From Pelobates cultripes (Eukaryota; Chordata; Amphibia; Anura; Pelobatidae), in the NCBI GenBank assembly GCA_933207985.1, contig OW240917.1, forward strand, positions 238,692,693 to 238,756,692: a DNA stretch of 64,000 bases, written 5' to 3'. Shown one piece after another: positions 11,901 through 23,900 of the stretch (the stretch's first letter is position 1; every line of letters begins with the position of its first letter). A model generated the notes under the pieces. That model was not told the DNA's origin. It worked only from the letters and a program-made list of their open reading frames with translations, and did no database searches. Made by a program: the position numbers and the translations under genes.

Positions 11901-14900
11901 AAAGGATGAAAAAATAGGATTTAATAGACTGTGACGAAACCTTTTAGAAAATTAGACATAAAAGTACTGGTTGTACTTTGATAAATCTCCCCCTAATTAT
12001 CTGAGCTTCTGCCCATTCACCCTAAGAATTTGTCAATTTTCCACGAGATTCTAACAAACCACCCATTCAAATTGAGATTTAAATTCTGCCCATTCCCTTT
12101 AGGAGCAGCTCATTAATGAAGAAAATCCAATATTATATACTTTGATCTGTGGCTCTAAAATTCTACCCATTTACTCTGATTCTTAGAGATTGTGTCCCTT
12201 CACTCATAGAATCTTTCAATTCCGTTTGAAAAAACCTCCATTCATTCATTCACGGATAAAAGTAAAAAAAAAAAAAAAAATGAAACCAAGGGGGAGGTTT
12301 ATCAGGATAAAATAGTTCTGGGTACAAAGTGATACATGTTGTAAGTCGTTTGGTTTCCATGGTGATTTAACGTTCGTTTGCCTCAGGATCGTACCTATTT
12401 TTTTTACATGATAGTTAACTCCTTAACAGGGTATTTTCTAAAGTGAGAATTCAAAGTGAATTAAAAGTAATTTTCAATTTTAAAGCCAGAGTTTCCAAAG
12501 TTATAGCTGACCGAGAGATCTTCTCTGATTTGGCCATTTTGACCTTGAAATTTGAAAATCACTTTGAATTATCACTTTAGTGGTCTAATCCATAGATTAA
12601 TCAGATATAACAGGCATAGGCAGCCTTCGCACCCCAGATGTTTTGGACTACACCTCCCATGATGCTTTGCCAGCATTACGGGTGTAATAGCATTATGGGG
12701 GATGTAGTCCACAACATCTGTAGTGCCGAAGGTTGCCTATCCCTGATATATACTGATGACACCTGTTGTGAGAAAACATAGTACGATATAGGGTAATCTC
12801 ATACATTGGCTGGTGGGAAACATAATCTAAAATGAATTGACTGAACATTTTTCCATGTGCTTGAGATGATCTGGTAGAGGTTTGTGAGATGGCGATTAGG
12901 TCTTTGTGTTTGATGGAATGATAATCCTATGAAAACCTTGTGTTATTTCAGTTATATGAGATGAACTGTGGACTCACAAGCTGTTCAGGTCATTATCTTT
13001 GTAAATCCATAGGTTGGTGGACTGTAACCCCAACTGTTCAGTTGACCCTCGAAGTCCAACAAAGACTAAAAAGCACCCCATTCCATACTGCAGGCGGGAG
13101 AGAAGAGAGTGGACCTCTATCATGGGAGAGAAATGAGAGAGAAGAGGATTCAGATCATCCAAGTGACGGGATAGAAAAAGAGAAAACATAGATAAGTTAG
13201 CCAAATTTCCAAGTAGAACGATTAAAGACTAATAACAAATATCATGATTAGGGTTTTACATATATTTACACACTGGGTTAATATACATTCTTCAATCTCT
13301 GTAATTCAGTCTCAATAATAAGAAGCACACTGTTTTAGAAGTAAAGATAAAGGTTCTTGGGATTTACTTACTAAATCGGGAATTGTGGAGAATTTTACAA
13401 GGGATTTAAAAATTACAAGCCAAAATACCTGAGCTGGAAGATCAGCTAAAGTAGAGAATGTTTGCAATTCCTTTCAATTCAGCACAGATTCCAGTTTTCC
13501 AAATGGCTGGGTTTTTTTTGTTTTTTTTTAAAGAAAGTACTATTGTTTGTGTGGATTATCATATTACTTGTGAAGAGTTTAGCATCAATTAATAATTAGT
13601 ACTTTTATTTTATATGACTGTTATCAGGGCTCAAAGGTCCCTATTACTACAGAGACCTAAAAATTAATTTGACTTCTGCTATAATCATGTATGCAAATTC
13701 TATATCTCAAGAAATGCCTCTGTAACCCCATATCCAAAATGGGTATTTTGTAAAGTTTAAATCTTCATAAAAGACTCACATTCACTGTGTTGGAATTTCA
13801 CGGAAACAGCAACACAGTCAAAAGATACATTAAGACAAAGTAGGGAGTACTTATGGAGTCTCGATTGACAAACGGAGGAGTTACCTTTTGCCAAGTTTGT
13901 CATTTCCCCCAGCCGTTACCAGTGAAGAAAACCAAAAAAGCTTTTTCTATGGAGGCTCCAGCGGTCTCGCTTGATCCTACATGGACCTCAATGCATGTGC
14001 GAAAGTAGCGCATTCACATGAGCGCCTGGTAAATGAAGCCCCAGGAGCTGAAGATGACTGTATAGAAATGGATGGAGTCGCCCGTAAGCTAAAAGTTCAG
14101 ATGTGTACGAAATACCTTCCCTTGCCCTCCTTGGCCTCCAGACCACAGCAGAGAGGTCACTGTCGGGGGTCTTTGCAAAGGTCCTCCAAATAGAGATACC
14201 TGCCTAACCAGATAAATAGGTAACCAAATAAAAGCATAACAGTAAAGGGCTACACTAAAAAAAAATACATGTACAAAAATTATTACTGTATCTATTCTTC
14301 GGTCTAAATACATATACTGTATGTCACATTATTATTATTATGATATTTATAGAACGTCGTCAAATTCCGCAGCGCTTTACAATGGGTGGACAACCAGACA
14401 TGTAGTTGTAACCAGACAAGTTGGACACACAGGAACAGAGGGGTTGAGGTCACTGCTCAATGAGATTACATGCTAGAGGGAGTGGGGTAAAATGACACAA
14501 AAAGGTAAGGATAGTATTAGACTAGTGACAGTTGCAGAAGAGGAATCAGTCAGGAACTATTAACAGTTTAATTGATACGCTTTTATGAAGAAGTGGGTTT
14601 TTAAACGATTTTTTGAAGGGGTGGAGACTGGGTGAGCATCTAACGGAGGAGGGAAGCGAGTTCCACAGGAACGGTGCAGCCCTCGAGAAATCCTGAAGGC
14701 GAGCATCAGAGGTGGGAGTACGGACAGAAGATAGACGTAAGTCTTCAGCAGATCGTAAGGGCCTAGACGGGACATACTTGTGTATAAGGTAGGATAGATA
14801 GGTGGGAGCAGCATTATGTAGAGATTTGAAAGCAAGAACCAGAATTTTAAATTGAGCTCTATATTTTATAGGAAGCCAATGTAGGGACTGACAGAAGGGT

Positions 14901-17900
14901 GAGGCATGGGAGGTGCGGGCAGACAGGAAGATGAGCCTCGCCGCCGCATTCATTATGGACTGTAACGGCGCAAGTTGGGAGCCCGTAGGACCATTGAGAA
15001 GCGGATTACAGTAGTCAAGGCGAGAAAGGACAGTGGAATGGACCAACACCTTAGTCTAATCTGGCGTTAAGTAGGGGCGGATGCACGCAATGGTTTTGAG
15101 ATGGGAATGACAGCATTTGGCGATAGATTGAACATAAGGTTTGAAGGAGAGGTTGGAGTCAAAGAGAATACCTAGGCAGCGAGCCTGCGTGGTGGAGCTG
15201 ATGGTAGCGCCGTTGACTTGGAGGACTTTATTCTCTAGAAGCATTGATTCATTCGGCATCAATATTATATATTAGTTTTACTAATTCTTGCTCGGTATGT
15301 ACATTTTAAAATCATTTTTGTACATGAACTTTTTTTTTAGGATAGTCTCTCCCTGTATTGTCTTTAATTATTTACTAGGGAAGTAATATGATAAGCCATA
15401 CTTTACATAGTCTAAAGACCTATTGAACACAATTCTTGAGCATTGGGTATGAATACTTATGTAATAATCATTATATTAATGACATCAGGTCAGGTCATAA
15501 GGACATCATTTAATTAGCATCTCCCAAACTTATTAAAGGGAGCATGTCATCACATAAACATATTACGTTCTTCTAAAAGATCTTAAAATTCTATCTATAC
15601 ATCGTGTTTATAGTTTTGCTAGCAAATGTATAGATTTGGAATGAGAGAGAGGGAGAGCAAAAGAGACCTCACAAAAAGGTCCCTCTGTTCTCCACCCATA
15701 GCAACCACAGCACGTGTGCTATGGTTGCTATAGTAACTACTTGGCCGGTGCTCCGTTCAGATGCTGGCAAAAAACACATGATAGTGCATATTGTCTGCAT
15801 ATTTTGAGTAGAAAGTAAAGACTTCCTACTTTGCTGTACTTTGGATGAAAGATAACAAAGGTATTACCGTAGTTGGATATCTAATTGGATTATCGTATGC
15901 GTAATCTAAACAGTGGTAAACCAATTATGGAAATTAATGAATGGTTAGCACATGGTAATTCACATGTAGAGCTCAAAGTACATTTGTGAAAAAAGGACAG
16001 TGATACTGAATCTGGAGGATAATGAGACCAACATATTTATTCTGGAAAATTACCATATACCTTCATTATTCTACAAAGTTTTGCTCATTTACTAATAATT
16101 TTAAAAAAATAATGTAAAAGACAAACTTTCAAGAGTTTTCCTCTCCTCGATCATACAATCAATCTGCACTATCAAGTGTTATTCGCTTTAAACAGATTTT
16201 AACCAAACCTGTTTTGGAAAGTTTTCATACTGGATATATAAGTATTAAAAGTTGCACTTGTATGCACATTAAAAAAAGAAATAATTCAGTAGCATAACAC
16301 TATCGGATGTTGATTAAAGGATAATTATATTAAAAAAATAATTTTGAGATAACAGTTGAACTTTAAGTATCATATAACCTATTACCTGGTTCCATAACTT
16401 ATCAAATCATTCCTCAATCAGGGCTGTTTGAAGGAATTTTGGGGCCCCTAAGCAAAATACACATGGAGGACCCCCTGCCCCCGCACGCACACATGCACGC
16501 ACGCACGCACGCAAAGCCTACAGGAACCACAGCATAGCCATACAGTTTAGGTTCACCCACACGTTATATAAATAGAAAAAGTTTACAGTGCAAATATTGC
16601 TGTTGCATATACTGTGCATAAATAAAAAATGTTTACAGTGCAAATACTGCTGTTGCATATAATGTGCATAAAATTTGAACATTTTCAACAATTGAACATT
16701 TGCAAAAAAACTCCACTGTACCATAAAATCAAATATACATTAAAAAAGTGCACAATGACTAAATCCAACATACTTAAAACACACACACTAACAGACAGAC
16801 ACACACACTGGCGTACATACCAGGGTCGCAGGGGTCGCGACTGCGACCGGGCCCGGCCCACCAGGGGGCCCGGCCGCCCCTGCGACCCGGTATGTACGCC
16901 CAGGGCCAGCCTCTTCCCCTGGGGGGCCCAGGAGCCGACCACCCCAGGGCCCCCCTGAGGCTGGCCCTGCTGCGGGTGGCCGGTCGGGCAGGCAGGCGGG
17001 CGCGCGAGGGAGCACTCAGTGCTTCCTCTTCAGCTCCCTCGCGCACCGCACTGATACCGGAGCCGGAAGATGACGTCATTCCGGCGCCGGCATCCCTACG
17101 CGGCGCGCAAGGGAGCTGAAGAGGAAGCACTGAGTGCTCCCTCGCGCGCCCGCCTGCCTGCCCGACCGGCCACCCGCCCAGGAGCCCCACTGGACCCCAG
17201 GGAATAATCCCCCCCAGCACTCCAAGAGGTAAGGAGGCTGGGGGGATTATATTAAAAAAAAAAAAATCATGTGTGAGTGTTAGTGTGAGTGTTAGTGTGT
17301 GAGTGTTAGAGTGAGTGTTAGTGTGTGTGAGTGTTAGAGTGAGTGTTAGTGTGTGTGTTAGTGTGTGTGAGTGTTAGAGTGAGTGTTAGTGTGTGTGAGT
17401 GTTAGTGTGTGTGAGTGTGTTAGTGTGTGTGAGTGTTAGAGTGAGTGTTAGTGTGAGTGTTAGTGAGTGTTAGTGTGTGTGAGTGTTAGAGTGAGTGTTA
17501 GTGTGTGTCTGCTAGTGAGTGTTAGTGTGTTAGTGTGTGTGTCTGCTAGTGAGTGTCAGTGAGTGTGTTACTGTGTGTGTCTTACTGAGTGTGTGTGTGT
17601 TAGTGAGTCTGTTTGATGTCTGTTAGTGAGTGTGTGTTTGTCAATGAGAGTGTATGTTTTGTAAGTGAGTGTGTATGTATGTCTGTCGCTGACTGTATCT
17701 CTGTCAGTAAATGTGTGTGTCTGTTAGCTAGTGTGTATGCGTCTGTAAGTGTGTGTGTGTGTGTGTCTTCAGCACTTACCTTTCTCCAGCGCCGGACTCC
17801 CTTGGCGCTGAGGATCCCTCAGCCTCTCAGCTCCGAATGCGACCGCGCACGCATTCAAACCGCCCATAGGAAAGCATTACTCAATGCTTTCCTATGGACG

Positions 17901-20900
17901 TTCAGTGTGCTCCTCTAGCGGCTGTCCGTGAGACAGCCACTAGAGGCTGGATTAACCCTCAGTGAAACATAGCAGTTTCTCTGAAACTGCTATGTTTTCA
18001 GCTGCAGGGTTAAAACTAGAGGGACCTGACACCCAGACAACTTCATTGAGCTGATGTGATCTGGGTGTCTGTAGTGGTCCTTTAAAGGACCACTATAGTG
18101 CCAGGAAAACATACTCGTTTTCCTGGCACTATAGTGCCCTGAGGGTGCCCCACCCTCAGGGACCCCCTCCCGCCCGGCTCTGGAAAGGGGAAAAGGGGTA
18201 AAACTTACCTTTTTCCAGCGCTGGGCGGAGAGCTCTCCTCCTCCGATCCTCCTCTTCTCCTCCCCGTCGGCTGTATGCGCACGCGCGGCAAGAGCTGCGC
18301 GCGCATTCAGCCGGTCACATAGGAAAGCATTCATAATGCTTTCCTATGGACGCTGGCGTGCTCTCACTGTGAAAATCACAGTGAGAAGCACGCAAGCGCC
18401 TCTAGCGGCTGTCAATGGGACAGCCACTAGAGGAAATAGGGGAAGGCTTAACCATTCATAAACACAGCAGTTTCTCTGAAACTGCTATGTTTATGAAAAA
18501 ATGGGTTAACCCTAGCTCGACCTGGCACCCAGACCACTTCATTAAGCTGAAGTGGTCTGGGTGCCTAGAGTGGTCCTTTAAGTGTGTGTGCATCTGCATG
18601 CACTGGCGTACATACCGCGGTCGCAGGGGTCGCAGCCCTGTAACCCCTGCGACCAGGTGCCCACTGCCATGTGTTGCGGCCCGGCCTGCGCGGGGGGGGG
18701 GCCACGGATCAATTTTCGCACCGGGGCCCCATGGGTCATGTGTACGCCACTGGACACACACACACACTCACTAACAGACACGCACACACTAACAGACACA
18801 CACACACTAACAGACAAACACACTCACACTAACGGACACACACACACACACACACACACACTCATTAACAGACACACACTCACTCACAGACACACACACA
18901 CACACTAACAGACACACACTCACTAACAGACAGACACACACTAACAGACACACACTCACTCACTAACAGACACGCACACACTAACAGACACACACACACT
19001 AACAGACAAACACACTCACAATAACGGACACACACACACACACACACTCATTAACAGTCACACACTCACTCACAGACACACACACACACACTAACAGACA
19101 CACACTCACTAACAGACAGACACACACTAACAGACACACACTCACTCACTAACAGACACACACAGACACACACTAACAGACACACACACACACTCACTCA
19201 CATAAACACACTCACTTTAAAAAAAAAAATTTAACCCCCCCAGCCTCCTTACCTTTGGGAATGCCGGGGCGGGGGTTCTCCCTCTCCCTGGGGTCTAGTG
19301 GGGCTGCTGGGCAGTCAGTCGGGCTGCGCTGGCGAGGGAGCACTTTTCCCTGAGTGCCCTGCTCAGCTCCCTCACACGCCGCAGAGTGATGCCGGGAGCC
19401 GGAATATGATGTCAGCTCAGGGGAAAGTGCTCCCTCGCCAGACTAACTTACGGATTGTTAGTTAGCCGCCGGGCTAACAAGGCATTTGCCCTGGGCATTT
19501 GGAGGTGGCTTTTTTTGCCGCCCCCTGGAAAGTGCCGTCCAAGGCAAATGCCTTGTTTGCCTCACGGCTAATACGTCCCTGGTTGTTGTCTTGGGGCCCC
19601 AGATTGGTTTGCTTGCCTTGTCGCGAAGGGCCTGTCCTCAATGATTCCTAAACTCTTAAATAACAATGTTAAAAGATATTAATTGACTTTTAGTTTTTGT
19701 ACCTGTGGATGTTTTGATCTCTGGTGGCAGAAGCCGTTTATAGGTATTGAATATTCCTGCATCTGAAATTACGACTGGGGCATAAATACGCACATCCCTG
19801 TCAGCTCTCTGCACAACCACTCCTTGAGGAGGAGAGAAAATACAGTTTTAGGATATTATTTCTGTTAGCAAATCTCTACATTCACCTGTTTCTATTAATT
19901 TATCTGTTTATCTGTTATCTGATCACATTTTATTTTATTTAGCTCTGCATTATGTGTCCTTTCTAGCTCACTCCCTGATTACTTATTTTGCACATTCAAA
20001 TTTCCTCTGTATTTTCTTTTCTTTGTTCTTTAACCCCTTAAGGACACAACTTGAGAAATAAAAGGGAATCATGATGGAATATTTCCGTCATGTGTCCTTA
20101 AGGGGTAAATAGACGTAACACAACTATACCTTTCTTCTTTTTTCAATTTATCTAAACACCGTCACATAAAGTTAGGCCTCTACTCACCTGTGGCTCTGCC
20201 ATTCTCCACCAGGATCCGAGACACTGGGGCACGAACCAGCACCCGTCCCCCAGATCTCTCAATGACTGGGATCATGTTAAAGGCAATTTCGCTACTACCC
20301 CCATGGGGATACCAGGCCCCTCTTTTGTAGTGGTGTATTAGAAGAGAATTGATCATAAAGCTAGAATCACTTGGAGGGACACCTATTATAGAGAGAAGAG
20401 GAGGTTTAAGGACGCATACTATTACCAACTTTTTCCTAATTTTACAGCTGTTTTTGCTCCTTTTATCCCATTCTTTAATTAGTTCAGTTTACTTTCCACT
20501 ATAGATCGATCTACCCTCCCATTACGGAATCTTCCTGGTTACTATATCATTTGAATTATTTTCAAGACAATTCTAACTTGATTATTTTGCTCTTTAATAT
20601 AATATACAATTTATTATACAATGCTACGTCTTCAGTAGGTTGATCCTTTTTCGAACTCTTTGTTTACCTCAATGTCACCCAACATCCATCCAAGACTATT
20701 TGTCATACAATAGCGAAATAAAGGCCAGCATTTCAAATTAACACAATCTGTTAGTAAAACCTTTCAAGTGATTAAACTACAAACAATTCCCGAAGACTTT
20801 AATCTGTAGGTAAATCCTTTGAAATGTTTTTCTAACAGATTGTAGTAATTTCCGATGGTGATTCAAACAAATTAAACCGAGGCCAGATTGTGATCATTTG

Positions 20901-23900
20901 GAAAGTTGACCCAAAATAATTAAATTAGGGTTCTACTCATAAAATGGAGCATTTCTCCACATATTTCTTTCATATCTCCTGATTGTTAAAAAAGGCAAAA
21001 AATAAATAAATAATTTTACATATTTTGTGACATAATGTTTATTTCTCCACCAACCCTCTCTCTTTTTTTTTTTTTTTTTACTGTACTTTGGATGGAAGAT
21101 AACAAGGTATTAGTTTGATATCTAATTGGATTATCTTATGTGTAATCTAAAGAATCGTAAACCAATTATGGAACGTTAATGAATGGCTAGCAAAGGGAAA
21201 TCCACATGCACAGCTCACAGTATAGTAGGGAAAAAAGGACCGTGACACTGAATCTGGAGGATAATGAGAAATAAATTTGAAAAATGTGAAAAAAAATATA
21301 AGGATATTTGATGATCCTGATGAAAGTCCGCAAGGAGGACTGAAACGTTGATCTTATCATAAACATCTGAATAAAAGTTACGTTTTACGAAAATCCGTGA
21401 GTGCAGCCAACTACTTCAAATATTTGGATACAGGAGCCCTGGTAGTGCACCCGGTCATACAACTTTAAAGCCAGAGTGCAAGGTACAACTATATATTTTT
21501 TTAGATATATATATTTATATATATACATCCAAAAATACCTTGCACTGCAGGCTGTAAATTCAAGGTATACTCAATGCCGGGTGCCAGATCCAGGTCATCC
21601 TTATACAAAAGTAGCCCAAGAGATGGTCCGCACTAACGGTCTTCGTATTAAAACTTAACTTTTATTGTTCATATAAAAGAACACGTTATGATGCCTTCAA
21701 TTATCGACGTTTCAGTCCCAGGGGACTTTCCTCAGGATATATGGTATGTATACTTCCTCACTTAATTTGTATCACCTCGATTTACTAGGCAATGTAAATA
21801 GCGGCACCAAAATCTTGTATCTAATTGATAAGTATATATTAAATTACGCTACATAATGTATACCCATAAGAGCAATACCACCCAAAAATAGTTCTCATAG
21901 CTCTTATTGTGCAATTTCCCCTCTTTCTGCCATTTTCATAAATAGAATAGGAGGAAACCCTCTGTTCTTCTCTGTGTTTGAGATTCCGTTTATCTTTTAT
22001 GAAGCATTATCTCACCATAAAACAAATAGCTAAACACCGTCTGCAGGTCTTTGTTGCTGGTCAGGTTGCCCACAATATCCTGGTGGCTGGACTCTGCCAT
22101 CCTAAATATCGGGGAAATCCAGTGCAGAAAACGTGATCGCAAAAGCAGCAAAGTCAAAGAATAAGGAAGTATCTTTAGGGCACCTAGCAGTGCAACGTGA
22201 CGGGCCACTTTCTGTGGGAGCATAGAGAATACTTCAAAATTTGTTCATTATCATGTCCCCTACAGAACAATTTAAAAATTGGGGTTTTAATTGCTTAGAT
22301 ACAGAGCCTTCTTTTCGACAAACAGCAAAGTATGGCTGGGATTAAATATTTTCTAAAATTAGAGTTTTAAAAAAAATATTAAATATATATATATAAAATA
22401 ATAAAACAAAATATATATATATATAAACAATATATATAAAATAAATATCAAATTATTAATATTAAAATATTTTTGAAATATTACATAATTTAAAATGTTG
22501 ATCCAAAAATATTAAAATAAGGCCTAAATATTTTATGTTTATACTTTGAATAACTTAATTTACTGTGCTGGTTAATGTTTTTTGTATTAGCATATGCCAT
22601 GGTCGAAATATTTTTATATATTATGGGAGTTTTTTTTCCTTTCCGAAGACATACTCACAATGCTTTTTATCTCCCAGCTGAAATTAGCCATGAAAGTAAC
22701 CATACCAGAGGTATTCAGTTAATTAATTAAGAAAGATATGTTAAATAACCATTACAGTTACAGCTCAATGAAAAATAGTTTAAACAATAGTTTAAAAGGA
22801 CAAAGAAACTTGGGTGCCTCAGGGTGCTATTTAGACTCTAGGAGAGTCCTATATTTTCTTTAAAAATAGAATCCACATATATTTAGCAGAAAATATATTT
22901 GAATATTGAATCAGTTTAATCTGATTCCTTTGACACAAGACTATAACTCGCACCATACCTTGCCACCACAAAACTGGCTATGCATCAGAGACATTGCTGG
23001 TGGTAGTCGGAGGTGGCTGACAGGGGTTGGGGCCCTATGTGGGGTTCTGAAAAGTTCTATGTCTAATTTTAGCCCCATTTTATTGTTAGTTTAAAGTCCT
23101 TTTTAATTCCGATAGAGACATAAATCTTTAATTACCTCATTGGTGATAGTGCCACCTCAACGCACCATAGTCCAGCTGGATGAACTACATCTGGATTTTG
23201 TGAACTGATGTCTCTTAGCCAATGAATTACTCTCTGTGCATAGAATATGCACAGAAGTGACATTAGCCAATCTGGAACTTGTTTGACTCTGTATGTGCAG
23301 CATTTTATAGCGACATGCTGCACACGACATGGCCCTGTTGGATCATAATTATTTTCTGTTCATGGTGCTTAGAATAACCTTTGAAGGTCTGACTTACAGC
23401 ATGGAATAGTGCTGGTTTTAGGAGGGGCTTTAGTTCACACATGTGTGCAAGATTGATAACATTTAGCCTTTGACTTAAGCCCCTAGCAACATCCCTTCAG
23501 TGCAAAATAGAACTTGTCTTCAACCTCATTCAGGATGCCAGATATGTTCTGGCCCATTATTTTGCCCAGCCTTGCCGTAAACATGTCCATACCTTCATCA
23601 TATACATAAATTTATCGATAGCAGCTTCTTCTCCTGGAAACTGTCTTTTCAGGGCATTAGGAAATTCATTTTTGCCTGAGTAAATTCTGTAAACACGGCA
23701 TCCAAGAATTATGGAGTCATACTGATCGACCAACCGGTTCCACTGAAGTTGACCTTCTGTCAGTTGGTCCATGATTACTCGCAGCATGCCTCCTTCATGC
23801 ATTTGCCCCACATAGTGTATACCTGAGAAATTGATATAGGAAGAATATGCAAATGTAAGAACTGATCTAGTCCCAAATATCTTTTCCTCCAATAAATCTG

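Noticed and set aside
13085..13096. CTGCAG acceptor for RETSAT exon 7
   Set aside because: It would break the phase set by exon 6 and drop residues matching the family; the upstream ATAG acceptor restores both.
16774..17220. 148-residue open frame on - strand, Gly/Pro/Arg-rich
   Set aside because: It lies across the GC-rich inverted repeat of a hAT-like element; composition alone explains the lack of stops.
18582..18908. Open frame with repeated Thr-His
   Set aside because: It translates the CACACT simple repeat.
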